A stretch of 64,000 bases of DNA, from positions 100,918 to 164,917 of the forward strand of contig JAEUSU010000006.1 in NCBI GenBank assembly GCA_016788635.1, given 5' to 3'. Below the pieces are notes generated by a model. That model had not been told where the DNA came from. It did not search any database and saw nothing but the letters and a program-made list of their open reading frames with translations. The translations under genes and the position numbers were made by a program. Shown here piece after piece: positions 8,978-17,326 of this stretch. The stretch is from Flavobacteriales bacterium. Its GTDB lineage: Bacteria > Bacteroidota > Bacteroidia > Flavobacteriales_F > PHOS-HE28. Numbering within the stretch: the first letter of the stretch is position 1; every line of letters starts with the position of its first letter.

Positions 8978-9856
8978 ATGACGAACGCAAAGACACCCAT
9001 TTGGGATCCGTACCTCAAGGGAGTAGGTCAGATCATGTTGCAGGGCAACGCATGGACAGGGCTCCTGTTCATCATTGGCATCCTGGTGAACTCCCCCCTG
9101 ATGGCCCTCGGTGCGGTGGTGGCCACCGTGGTGGGCACACTTACGGCCAGGCTGTTGAAGTACGATGAAGGCGAGATCGGCAACGGGCTCTATGGCTTCA
9201 ACGCGGCCCTGGTGGGCGTGGCGCTGATCAACTTCTTCCAAGGCACTGTGCTGGTGTGGGTGGCCATCGTGCTGCTCTCAGCGCTCACCGCCGTGCTGAT
9301 GAACTTCTGCCTGCGCAGGAAGATCCCCATCTTCACCTTCCCCTTCATCCTGCTCACGTGGATCGCCTTGTTCGTGTTCCATACGGCCATACCGGTCCCG
9401 GAACCGGTGGAGCAACCGCTCGAGCTGGTGGATGACGGCTTCTCATTGATGCTGCACGGACTGGGCTTTGGCGAGGTGATCTTCCAGGGCAGCCTGATCT
9501 CGGGCCTCATCTTCTTCCTCGCGGTGTACGTCAGCTCACCGAACGCGGCACTGTTCGGCATCGCAGGGGCTGTCTTCAGCATCCTATCAGCCATCCTGCT
9601 CAAGGAGCGCATCGGCGATGTGAAGATGGGCATGTTCAGTTTCAACGCGGTGCTCTGCGCCATCGTCTTCTCCGGCACGCGCCGGCGCGATGGGGTCTAT
9701 GCGCTCCTGGCGATCGTGTGTTCCGGCATCATTGAGGACGCCATGCTGCGCAATGGGTTGTACGTGCTCACCTTCCCCTTCGTGGCCGCCACGTGGATCG
9801 TGCTCGCTGTGCGCGATGTTCTGATAAAGAGGTACATCGCACCGAACTGGGCATAG
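8978..9856 (+). CDS. Urea transporter (UT/Yut family)
   Basis: The 292-residue inner-membrane protein shows the internal two-fold repeat of the urea channel family. Each half carries a glycine-rich helix (GNGLYGFNAALVGVAL, and MGMFSFNAVLCAIVF) and a UT signature (IFTFPFILLTW and YVLTFPFVAATW). It should form a trimeric urea-selective channel delivering substrate to the cytoplasmic urease. Its position directly downstream of the urease and porin genes agrees. No frameshift or missing half was seen. Confidence 0.92.
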   Translation: MTNAKTPIWDPYLKGVGQIMLQGNAWTGLLFIIGILVNSPLMALGAVVATVVGTLTARLLKYDEGEIGNGLYGFNAALVGVALINFFQGTVLVWVAIVLLSALTAVLMNFCLRRKIPIFTFPFILLTWIALFVFHTAIPVPEPVEQPLELVDDGFSLMLHGLGFGEVIFQGSLISGLIFFLAVYVSSPNAALFGIAGAVFSILSAILLKERIGDVKMGMFSFNAVLCAIVFSGTRRRDGVYALLAIVCSGIIEDAMLRNGLYVLTFPFVAATWIVLAVRDVLIKRYIAPNWA

Positions 9857-9888
9857 TCCGACACCTGGCCGTTCCTGTTCTTTCGCTG

Positions 9889-9906
9889 CCGGACCGTTCA
9901 GTCCGG
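9889..9906 (+). terminator. Short hairpin before the TonB receptor gene
   Basis: CCGGAC (9889-9894) and GTCCGG (9901-9906) form a 6-bp stem with a 6-nt loop in the 80-nt gap after the urea transporter. There is no T-tract, so terminator function is tentative. Confidence 0.3.
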
Positions 9907-9937
9907 AGCAGAAGCCCACGTTTCGCATCCCAGCGCC

Positions 9938-12163
9938 ATGCCTATGCATCGACTGACCCTTGTCGCCCTACTTCTGCTTTCAATGGGCGCTGCAGCCCAA
10001 ACGCTTCAGGGTCGCGTGACCACACCGGAGGGCAAACCCATCGAAGGGGCCTATGTCTACAACCTGCGCACCGGGTCGCATGGTCATGCCAATGAGTTCG
10101 GCTCCTTCCTGATCGATCGCACGGGGGTGGGCGACCTCCTGCGCATCGGGTTGCTGGGTTATGCCACCCGTGAGGTGACCGTGTTGACCATGGACCCCTT
10201 GGTGGTGGTGTTGGAGACCTCACCTGTAAGCCTGGATGAACTGGTCATCACCCCACAGTACGATGGGCCAGGCTTTGTCTCCGGGATCGACCTGAAGGTG
10301 ATCCCCGTAAGGTCCAGCCAGGAGATCTTGCGCAAGGTGCCGGGCCTTTTTATTGGGCAGCATGCAGGTGGTGGCAAGGCCGAACAACTCTTCCTGCGGG
10401 GCTTCGATGTCGACCATGGAACGGACGTGAACATTTCGGTGGACGGCATGCCCGTGAACATGGTCTCACACGCGCACGGACAGGGCTATGCCGACCTGCA
10501 CTTCGTGATACCGGAGACCGTCGAGGAGATCGACTGGGGCAAGGGCCCTTACAATGCTGACAAAGGGGACTTCACCACGGCGGGTTACGTCGGGTTCCGC
10601 ACGCGGGAGCGATTGGCGCAAAGCACCATCGGCATGGAGCTGGGCCAGTTCAACACACAGCGACTGGTCGGCTTGTTCGACCTGCTGGACAACAAGTTGC
10701 CGAACCATGACGCGTACATCGCCACAGAGCTCATCCTCACCGATGGGCCCTTCGAGACAGCCCAGAATTTCGGGCGGGTGAACCTCTTCGGCAAGTACAC
10801 CGCACGGGTGAACAACAAGAGCAAGCTCTCCCTAACCGCCTCGCACTTCTCCAGCCAATGGGAGGCATCTGGCCAGATACCGGTGCGTGCGGTGAATGAT
10901 GGAAGCATCGGTTGGTTCGGGGCCATTGATGACACCGAAGGGGGGAACACGAAGCGCACCAACGTCAACGCGTCCTACTTCACGGAGATCGACAGCGCCA
11001 CGTATTTCAAGGCCAACATCTTCTACAGCCGGTATGGGTTTGAGCTCTACTCCAACTTCACCTTCTTCCTGGAGGACTCGGTGAACGGCGACCAGATCCG
11101 CCAGAAGGAAGCCCGCAACATCTATGGCCTCAACAGCGAGTGGGGCCGTCGCCTGCATCTGGGCTCCACCCGTGTTGACCTGCGTGCCGGGTTGGGCTAC
11201 CGTGCCGATGCCATCCGCGATGTGGAGCTTTCCCGGTCCTTCGCCCGGCAGGTCACCCTGGAGCCGATCCGGCTCGGTGACATCGACCAATCCACTCTCG
11301 CCGGCTATGTGGAGGCGCGCTTCGGGCTGGGCCGTCTGGCCATTTCGCCTTCCGTGCGCGTGGACCACTTCCAGTTCAATTACTATGACAAGCTGGACAG
11401 TCTCTACAACAACCAGGTGGAGCGCCAGACCATCGCCTCACCCAAGCTCAGCTTCGTGTACACACAGAGCGAAGCCTTGCAGCTTTACCTGAAGTCCGGC
11501 CTCGGTTTCCACTCCAACGATGCACGTGTGGTGGTTTCCGAAGAAGGCAGGCAGACCCTGCCGCGCGCTTATGGCGCGGACCTGGGCGCGGTGTGGAAGC
11601 CCGGCAAGCGTGTGATGTTGAACGGGGCCCTGTGGTACCTGTTCCTGGAGCAGGAGTTCGTGTACGTGGGTGATGCGGGCATTGTGGAGCCCAGTGGCCG
11701 CAGCCAGCGCATGGGTGTGGACGGTGGGGTCCGCTATCAACTCACCGACCACCTCTTCTTCGATTGCGATGTGAACTATGCCTTTGCCCGCAGCATCGAT
11801 GAAGCGCCGGGTGAGGACTTCATACCCCTTGCACCGGACCTGACCTCTACGGCCGGCATCGCTCTGGTGGACTGGAAGGGTTTCTCCGGCAGTTACCGTT
11901 TCCGCTACATGCGCGACCGGCCCGCGAACGAGGACAATTCCATCGTGGCGGTGGGCTTCATGGTCTCTGACGTGAGCCTGAACTACCAGCCCAAACGGCT
12001 GTTGGTCGGCATCACCATCGAGAACATCTTCAACACCGCGTGGAAGGAGACCCAGTTCGCCACCGAGTCGCGCTTGCGCGATGAGTTGGAAAGCGTGGAG
12101 GAGATCCACTTCACCCCCGGGGTGCCGCTGTTCGCGCGGGCCCGTGTGGCCTACAACTTTTGA
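9938..12163 (+). CDS. TonB-dependent receptor, probable nickel uptake
   Basis: The 741-residue outer-membrane receptor has a signal peptide ending in MGAAAQ. A CarboxypepD_reg-like domain (about 22-105) follows, then a plug domain (about 110-225) with SSQEILRKVPGLFIG and LFLRGFDVDHG, and a 22-strand barrel ending in ARVAYNF. The plug has a His-containing stretch (DVDHGTDVN, then SHAHGQGYADLHF) that is common in receptors for metal complexes. With urease, its chaperones and a nickel permease upstream, nickel chelate import is the likeliest job. A second ATG at 9944 is equally usable. Confidence 0.85.
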   Translation: MPMHRLTLVALLLLSMGAAAQTLQGRVTTPEGKPIEGAYVYNLRTGSHGHANEFGSFLIDRTGVGDLLRIGLLGYATREVTVLTMDPLVVVLETSPVSLDELVITPQYDGPGFVSGIDLKVIPVRSSQEILRKVPGLFIGQHAGGGKAEQLFLRGFDVDHGTDVNISVDGMPVNMVSHAHGQGYADLHFVIPETVEEIDWGKGPYNADKGDFTTAGYVGFRTRERLAQSTIGMELGQFNTQRLVGLFDLLDNKLPNHDAYIATELILTDGPFETAQNFGRVNLFGKYTARVNNKSKLSLTASHFSSQWEASGQIPVRAVNDGSIGWFGAIDDTEGGNTKRTNVNASYFTEIDSATYFKANIFYSRYGFELYSNFTFFLEDSVNGDQIRQKEARNIYGLNSEWGRRLHLGSTRVDLRAGLGYRADAIRDVELSRSFARQVTLEPIRLGDIDQSTLAGYVEARFGLGRLAISPSVRVDHFQFNYYDKLDSLYNNQVERQTIASPKLSFVYTQSEALQLYLKSGLGFHSNDARVVVSEEGRQTLPRAYGADLGAVWKPGKRVMLNGALWYLFLEQEFVYVGDAGIVEPSGRSQRMGVDGGVRYQLTDHLFFDCDVNYAFARSIDEAPGEDFIPLAPDLTSTAGIALVDWKGFSGSYRFRYMRDRPANEDNSIVAVGFMVSDVSLNYQPKRLLVGITIENIFNTAWKETQFATESRLRDELESVEEIHFTPGVPLFARARVAYNF

Positions 12164-12207
12164 TCGGGCGATCGGGTACGCAGGTTTGCGCCGTGCGCAC
12201 CACCAGT

Positions 12208-12771
12208 CTATTCGTTCCGGCCCCTCACCTCTTCAGCCAGCTCGCCGAGGGCCTTGCGCACCCCACGCAGACGGAAGGCGATCAAAAGGACCAGCACACC
12301 AAAGGCCAGGAAAACCGCTCCCAGCAGCCAGGTCACGGAGACCAAGGTGCCCACGGGATCGTACATGAGCCAAAGCCCCAGCACGATCAGCACCGCGCTC
12401 AAAAGCAGCCAGTTCCCCCACGCGCTTTCACCCGCCTTGCGTGCCCGGAAGGCACGCAGGAGCAAGGCCGCGCCTGAAATGGCGATCCACAGGCCGAGCA
12501 GCACGGGTATCAATCCGATCACCTGCGGGTTGGTGAGCAGCAGCACGCCGATGGCGATGTCCAGCAGGCCCTCCAGCAGGAAGCCGGTCCACGTGGGTTG
12601 TTCGCGGTTCACCACGGCCAGCACCACTTCCGCCACGCCCCCCACCAGGGCCAGCAGGCCCAGATAGAACACGATGGCGGCCAGGGTCAGTTCAGCATTG
12701 TACAGAACGAACAGGCCCATGAAAAGAAGGAGAACACCTTTCAAGGCCAGCAGCCACCAGTTGCGGAACAT
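12208..12771 (-). CDS. HdeD-family (DUF308) membrane protein
   Basis: The 187-residue protein is almost entirely hydrophobic, with six predicted membrane segments and the HdeD/DUF308 style of short helices separated by Gly, for example GGVAEVVLAVVNRE and LLEGLLDIAIGVLLLTNP. In E. coli HdeD is linked to acid resistance; elsewhere the role is not established. The start is set at the ATG giving MFRNWWLLALKG, because upstream in-frame codons encode a Cys/Pro/His-rich non-membrane sequence unlike the family. It converges with the TonB receptor gene. Acid or alkaline stress near an active urease is an attractive but speculative link. Confidence 0.75.
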   Translation of the reverse strand: MFRNWWLLALKGVLLLFMGLFVLYNAELTLAAIVFYLGLLALVGGVAEVVLAVVNREQPTWTGFLLEGLLDIAIGVLLLTNPQVIGLIPVLLGLWIAISGAALLLRAFRARKAGESAWGNWLLLSAVLIVLGLWLMYDPVGTLVSVTWLLGAVFLAFGVLVLLIAFRLRGVRKALGELAEEVRGRNE

Positions 12772-12925
12772 GTTCGTTGAATGAATGGGTTTGTTGTGCA
12801 ATGACCCGGCACAAGATGACGTGGCCGGATGGCAATGGCGTGAAGATACCGGACAGCAGCATGTGGCAGGCACATTCCTGTGCACCTGCGATCCGATACG
12901 ATGTGGTGGGACCCTTGCCAATGGA

Positions 12926-12933
12926 CACCTTTG
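12926..12933 (+). promoter_or_regulatory. -7-like box of sua5 with 4-nt spacing to ATG
   Basis: CACCTTTG differs from TAnnTTTG at one position. It ends 4 nt before the ATG at 12938, so transcription would start at or next to the start codon. Confidence 0.4.
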
Positions 12934-12937
12934 CGCC

Positions 12938-13900
12938 ATGGCCTCCATCGGCATTGCTATCCACCACGCCGCAGCCCTCTTGCGTCAGGGTGAAGTGGTC
13001 GCCATCCCCACCGAAACGGTCTATGGCCTGGCCGCGAACGCCTTCGATGAAGCCGCCGTGCTCAAGGTGTTCCAGGTGAAGCAGCGGCCCAGCTTCGACC
13101 CGCTCATCGTGCACATCGGCCAACGGGAGGATGTGTCGCGCGTGGTGAAGGAACTTCCACCGGGTGCCGAGGCCTTGATGAACGCCTTTTGGCCGGGTCC
13201 GCTCACGCTGGTGCTGCCCAAGCAGCCCGCCGTGCCGGATCTCGTCACCAGCGGGCTCGATACGGTGGGTGTGCGCATGCCGGCGCATGCGCTCACACAG
13301 GAATTGCTCCGGTCGTTGGACTTCCCCCTGGCCGCCCCCAGCGCCAATCCCTTCGGCTACGTGAGCCCCACCACCGCACAGCACGTGGCGGACCAACTAG
13401 GCGAGCGCATTCCCTACATCCTGGACGGCGGCCCCTGTGTTGTGGGTGTGGAAAGCACGATCCTGGGCTGGGAAGGTGATCGATGGGTGCTCTACCGTCC
13501 GGGAGGCATTGCGGTGGAGCGCATCGAGGAGGTCATCGGTCGGGTGCATCCGCAGCAGCGGCATGTCATTCCCGTGGCGCCCGGCATGCTGGAGAGCCAC
13601 TACGCCCCGCGCAAGCCCGTGCACCTGGGCGATGTGCCCAGCCTGCTGCGCCGCTTCGCCGGGCAACCCATGGGGGTCATCGCTTTTCGAGAGACGCACC
13701 CGGCGCACCGCTGCGAAGTGCTTTCCGAGCGCGGCGACCTGGCCGAGGCCGCGCGCCACCTCTTCGCCGTGCTGCGTGAATTGGACCAGAGCGACTGCGC
13801 GGTGATCCTGGCCGAGGTCTTCCCCGATGAAGGGCTGGGCCGGGCGATCAATGACCGGTTGCGGAGGGCGTCTTGCCTGAACATTCCATCACAATTGTGA
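12938..13900 (+). CDS. L-threonylcarbamoyladenylate synthase (Sua5 type)
   Basis: The 320-residue protein has a YrdC domain (about 5-190) with GEVVAIPTETVYGLAANAFD, KQRPSFDPLIVHI, PGPLTLVLPK and APSANPFGYVSPTTAQHV. A linker and a Sua5 C-terminal domain (about 210-320) with SHYAPRKPV follow. It makes threonylcarbamoyl-AMP from Thr, bicarbonate and ATP for the t6A37 modification of ANN-decoding tRNAs. The two-domain length matches Sua5 rather than the short YrdC. Upstream in-frame codons lack family similarity and the ATG here follows the promoter-like box, so this start is preferred. Confidence 0.93.
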   Translation: MASIGIAIHHAAALLRQGEVVAIPTETVYGLAANAFDEAAVLKVFQVKQRPSFDPLIVHIGQREDVSRVVKELPPGAEALMNAFWPGPLTLVLPKQPAVPDLVTSGLDTVGVRMPAHALTQELLRSLDFPLAAPSANPFGYVSPTTAQHVADQLGERIPYILDGGPCVVGVESTILGWEGDRWVLYRPGGIAVERIEEVIGRVHPQQRHVIPVAPGMLESHYAPRKPVHLGDVPSLLRRFAGQPMGVIAFRETHPAHRCEVLSERGDLAEAARHLFAVLRELDQSDCAVILAEVFPDEGLGRAINDRLRRASCLNIPSQL

Positions 13901-13965
13901 CCCGGGCAGGCGTCCAAGCCCATCGAGAGAACCCTTGGCATAACAATCAGACAATGAGGCTATTA

Positions 13966-13979
13966 CCCCCCCCCCCCCC
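13966..13979 (+). repeat. Homopolymer run of 14 C
   Basis: Fourteen consecutive C residues precede ATG AAA ATC CCA TAA at 13980. The tract marks the left edge of an AT-richer patch, between sua5 and the frame-broken lipoprotein. Runs of this length are prone to slippage in replication and in sequencing. Confidence 0.8.
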
Positions 13980-14061
13980 ATGAAAATCCCATAAACAGCG
14001 GGTAGCGGGTATTCAAGTATGTGGCGTAGCAAATAGGCTTGTGCCAAAATCCATGGATGTC

Positions 14062-14211
14062 ATGAATGTCAAACGCCGCATTGAGTTAGTTGCATTCTCC
14101 GTCATTGGTGTAGCAGTACTATTGGGCTGTCGAAAAGAGCCCAAAGACTGGAGTGCCCCTTCACAGCAATCGAACCGCATCTTCGATCAGCAAGTTGCGC
14201 AAGGGATTTGA
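14062..14211 (+). pseudogene. Lipoprotein signal-peptide fragment, frame-shifted from 14208-15089
   Basis: This 49-codon frame starts MNVKRRIELVAF and has a clean lipoprotein signal with lipobox LLGC (Cys23), then RKEPKDW and a short linker, and stops at TGA 14209-14211. The following 293-codon frame begins one base earlier and lacks any signal peptide. Together they read as one lipoprotein of about 340 residues split by a single-base indel near 14195-14211. An alternative start is ATG 14053. A sequencing error is possible; a slippery heptamer for programmed shifting is not evident. Confidence 0.5.
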
Positions 14212-15089
14212 AGTTCGCATGTGGTGGTAGTATGTTGGAATTCGATGACACAGCACACTTCTGGAGCGTGTATGATTGTCTTGAGTCGGCGGTATCAGAT
14301 CACATTGATGAGGCATGGTCGCTCTATGGGTCGTACGGTTTGGACGCGATGAACGATAGCCTAGATAGTCTCGGATTCTACGATGAGTATCCGTTGTATA
14401 TGTTCGAGACATCCCTTGGCTTTAACTCATACCGTAAGCTGATCTGGGATTTAGAGAACGCATGGCTTGCATCTGGAATGACAGGATTGGACCCCGACGA
14501 TGTGGACGTAGTAGGTGATGCGGTCCTGGCTGCAATGTTGAACTCGCAAGGAGCCGTTATGATCGGAGGCGTTATTCATTATGTGGATCCTTTAGGTACG
14601 TGGTGGAAGATTTTGAATGGCGATTGCTCATTACTCGCTCTGCTGATATCCTCGCCAGATGCCGCCGCTCTAGACTCAAACGTCTGGACTTATAAGTGGA
14701 CACCTACTGGTGAGTGTAGTTTTGGGTTTGTGGATAAGAATCACCAGACATGGGATAATAACAAGAAGAAGCTGAAATGGAAGCATTGGCATGCATACTC
14801 ATCCATTGATGGTGAATGGGTTTATACCGGACTTCAAAAGACCTATCGTCGCATACTTGGAATTTGGTTCCGATTACAAGTGTCACACAACACAAAGGTG
14901 TATGGCATTGCAACCTACCATAACTGCTATGACACGCTTCACTACTCCGAGGTCAAAGTAAGGCCAGGTAGCTCATGCAGGTCAGAGGCAAGGCATAGTA
15001 TCGATTATGATCGATACAAGAGCTGTGATCCACGCGCTGAGTTTAGAGCTGACGGAGCGCTGGTTGCCACAAATATTCAATGCCTGTGA
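14208..15089 (+). CDS. Hypothetical protein, body of a frame-broken surface lipoprotein
   Basis: The 293-codon frame has no ATG at its start; TTG 14208 is nominal and the first ATG is at 14232. The N-terminal GGSMLEFDDTAHFWSVYDCLE resembles the segment that follows the lipobox in some Bacteroidota lipoproteins (residue similarity judged by eye). The body is rich in Tyr, Trp, Asp and Ser and has several Cys near the end. Codon use is visibly more AT-rich than in flanking housekeeping genes, suggesting transfer or relaxed selection. The 3' end overlaps the next gene by 10 nt. Function is unknown. Confidence 0.5.
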   Translation: MKFACGGSMLEFDDTAHFWSVYDCLESAVSDHIDEAWSLYGSYGLDAMNDSLDSLGFYDEYPLYMFETSLGFNSYRKLIWDLENAWLASGMTGLDPDDVDVVGDAVLAAMLNSQGAVMIGGVIHYVDPLGTWWKILNGDCSLLALLISSPDAAALDSNVWTYKWTPTGECSFGFVDKNHQTWDNNKKKLKWKHWHAYSSIDGEWVYTGLQKTYRRILGIWFRLQVSHNTKVYGIATYHNCYDTLHYSEVKVRPGSSCRSEARHSIDYDRYKSCDPRAEFRADGALVATNIQCL

Positions 15090-15910
15090 GAAGTGTTGAC
15101 TTTAGGAATGACTGGGGCAGACGATTGTTATTTCTGCTTGCTCTCACTCCAACGTTTGTCCATGGAATGGGGTTTGATGATTCACAGCAAGCCCAGAGGG
15201 GGATTCGTGTGTTGATCGGTGGCGCGATGTCACCGAAGGCTATGGTCACAACCTTGGCTGGAAACGCTACCGCCTTTCAGCCGTTGGTCACCGTGAACTG
15301 GGACCTTTCGGTCAACTACCGACAGCGGATCGGTGATCTGACCAGCCTGCGCGTCGGTCTCCAGATAATGGGCGTTCCACATGCGTTCGCGGTGACTTAT
15401 GGCGATCTGCTTAGTTCGGGGGGTCAGGTCCTGTTACCGGCAGGCAGTTTCAATAGCTATAGTGGAGAGTTTGACCGGTTCAGTGTGTTGGGTGGTTACA
15501 TGCGCGAAATGGTCAGTACCGGCGGTTGGCATGTCGATGCGTCTTTCGTTTTTGCCTTAACCCCCCGACGAGGTTATGACAGGATATCGAACACATTAAG
15601 TGAAGTGATCGGCGATACATCGATCATTCTCTTGCGGACCAGTGGAGCGCAGAAAGAAGCCTTAGAGTTCAGTGTCGGGCTTGAGGGCAGCTTTTATCGT
15701 GTGACCAACAGGCTGAACCAAGTCGGAGTGAACTTGGCATTTTGGTTCGCCCCCTGGTCTGTGTATGAGAGGCAGTACATTACCACTCCCGGGCAGGCCT
15801 CGGAAAGTCGGGGCACGGTAAGTCAGGTCGCGAGCTATCTTAGCTTGAAGGTCTTTTACGAGTGGACTTGGGGTTTTCCGAAAGTGCCTCGACACATGGA
15901 GCCAAAGTGA
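15080..15910 (+). CDS. Predicted outer-membrane beta-barrel protein A
   Basis: The 276-residue product has an N-terminal signal sequence around residues 13-30 (RRLLFLLALTPTFVHG). It then has beta-strand-like alternation with aromatics throughout and the C-terminal ending TWGFPKVPRHMEPK. No known family was recognised. It shares the order QP-x-x-x-V, a strand pair, PAG-x6-GE-x-x-RF, and a TWG-x-PK-x-P end with the next gene, so the two look like old tandem paralogues. It overlaps the preceding frame by 10 nt and its TGA overlaps the next start (GTGA), forming a tight operon. Confidence 0.55.
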   Translation: MPVRSVDFRNDWGRRLLFLLALTPTFVHGMGFDDSQQAQRGIRVLIGGAMSPKAMVTTLAGNATAFQPLVTVNWDLSVNYRQRIGDLTSLRVGLQIMGVPHAFAVTYGDLLSSGGQVLLPAGSFNSYSGEFDRFSVLGGYMREMVSTGGWHVDASFVFALTPRRGYDRISNTLSEVIGDTSIILLRTSGAQKEALEFSVGLEGSFYRVTNRLNQVGVNLAFWFAPWSVYERQYITTPGQASESRGTVSQVASYLSLKVFYEWTWGFPKVPRHMEPK

Positions 15911-16779
15911 GGCGGACTTTACCCTTGTTGCGTCCATCAGCCAAGCGATACACCTGGATCCTGATCGCGTTGGTGGTTCAAGAAGGACGTGCTCAGATGG
16001 GATCGGAAGCACCCCGGCATCATTTGGATGTCGCCATCGCGTATCTCAGGCAACCGGATTGGTTCATTACACGTGAGAATGGCGCTGTTCAACCGATCGG
16101 GCGTGTTCGCGAGCATGGGGTGGATGTCTCTCTATATTACGGTCGTCGGATCAAACCTGAATGGGCCGTATGCTTTGGAACGATGCTCTGGCAGGCGACC
16201 GGGCGCAAGGGATCAGTGAGCATTCCTGCCGGCACCAGTACCTGGCAGGCGGGCGAACTTTCCAGATCATTCAGGTCATCCGTTTGGCAGGCCCCCGAGG
16301 CGCCCTTCGCATCGATGCGTGCCATGCTGCTGTTACAGTATGAGCGGTTTTGGCCTAGCGGCTTCGGTGTGCGTTCGGCAATTGGGCCTGACCTGCGCTA
16401 CTTGGATGGCTGGTTTGAATACAACCTGAGTTACACTTACCGTGATAGCTCGGCGACGCGTAGGAACGAGACCGGCTTGACCATGGTGACCGGGAATGTG
16501 ACGGAGTGGATCCTGGGCCTTCGCGCGCAAGCGGATATGACCTTCAGGACCGCGCGATGGAATTTGTGGTGGTTGGGATTGAGTATGGTGTTGACCCCTG
16601 CCGACAATGGGGCTGGACGCTATGGCTTCTTTGCAGGCCAGCCCGAGGAGTTGAGTGGCAGCTTGCGACTGAACGCAAGCCAGTTCGGTGTGCGAATAGG
16701 CCACACCTTCACCTGGGGACCACCGAAGGAGCCGCAATGGGCGAAGAAGGCCAGGGATAGAGGTGTCCCTATGGAGTGA
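15907..16779 (+). CDS. Predicted outer-membrane beta-barrel protein B (paralogue of A)
   Basis: The 290-residue product from GTG 15907 has a signal-like N-terminus (KRYTWILIALVVQEGRAQ) and then barrel-like strands ending TFTWGPPKEPQW. The frame is open from 15862, but the upstream codons overlap the previous gene and spoil the signal peptide. The shared features PAGTSTWQAGELSRSF here versus PAGSFNSYSGEFDRF in A, and the TWG-x-PK-x-P tail, support duplication. The role is unknown; the context with a lipoprotein suggests a small cell-surface module. Confidence 0.55.
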   Translation: MRRTLPLLRPSAKRYTWILIALVVQEGRAQMGSEAPRHHLDVAIAYLRQPDWFITRENGAVQPIGRVREHGVDVSLYYGRRIKPEWAVCFGTMLWQATGRKGSVSIPAGTSTWQAGELSRSFRSSVWQAPEAPFASMRAMLLLQYERFWPSGFGVRSAIGPDLRYLDGWFEYNLSYTYRDSSATRRNETGLTMVTGNVTEWILGLRAQADMTFRTARWNLWWLGLSMVLTPADNGAGRYGFFAGQPEELSGSLRLNASQFGVRIGHTFTWGPPKEPQWAKKARDRGVPME

Positions 16780-16852
16780 ACGACAATATTGGGTTTGGAA
16801 AACCCGCCCCGCCCAGCTTATCTTTTGGCTCGCCACCAACCCGCCACCCGCC

Positions 16853-17239
16853 ATGAGCACCACGCTGAACACGAAGGAGCTGACGCTGGTGTACGACAGC
16901 ACCACGTCAGAAGGCCGCAAGGCACTGGCCTATGCCTACAGCATCGCCCCCAAAGTGAACAAGCAGGATGTGAGCGAGGTGAGCCTCTCGAGCACCTTCG
17001 TGCGGCAGGTCGTGAAGCAGTTGAACGTGCGGCCGAAGGACCTGCTCAACCGGGCCCACCCCTACTACCAGCAGCACATCCGCGGCCGCGACCTGGATAT
17101 GGAGGGTTGGCTGCACGTGCTCACGCACAACCCCGGCCTGCTCAAGGCCCCCATCGCCCTCATGGGCGACCGCGCCGTGATCTGCGAGCCCGCTTCGCTG
17201 ATCAACACCCTCTACGAGGCCCAGCGCAAGGCCAGCTGA
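16853..17239 (+). CDS. ArsC/Spx-like thioredoxin-fold protein lacking the catalytic Cys
   Basis: The 128-residue protein has the ArsC-family arrangement: an N-terminal strand and turn (LTLVYDSTTSEGRKALAYA), a helical insert, then LKAPIALMGDRAVICEPASLI, which matches the C-terminal RP-x-x-x-x-G-family segment in position. The turn where ArsC and Spx proteins carry C-x-x-C or C-x5-R has Ser-Thr-Thr-Ser instead, so redox chemistry at that site is not possible. The second family member at 49814 keeps CSTC. The ATG at 16853 is used because upstream codons are not family-like. It may be a binding or regulatory descendant. Confidence 0.65.
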   Translation: MSTTLNTKELTLVYDSTTSEGRKALAYAYSIAPKVNKQDVSEVSLSSTFVRQVVKQLNVRPKDLLNRAHPYYQQHIRGRDLDMEGWLHVLTHNPGLLKAPIALMGDRAVICEPASLINTLYEAQRKAS

Positions 17240-17326
17240 GCGCACCCCCGGGCATTCCCTTCCGAAAGGCGATCTTTGCGCCCCCCACGGGCGTTGTCCC
17301 CGTGCACGAACGGGCCACGTCCGCAC

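Noticed and set aside
14195..14215. Programmed ribosomal frameshift in the lipoprotein gene
   Set aside because: No slippery heptamer fits the frame change, so an indel or sequencing error is more likely.
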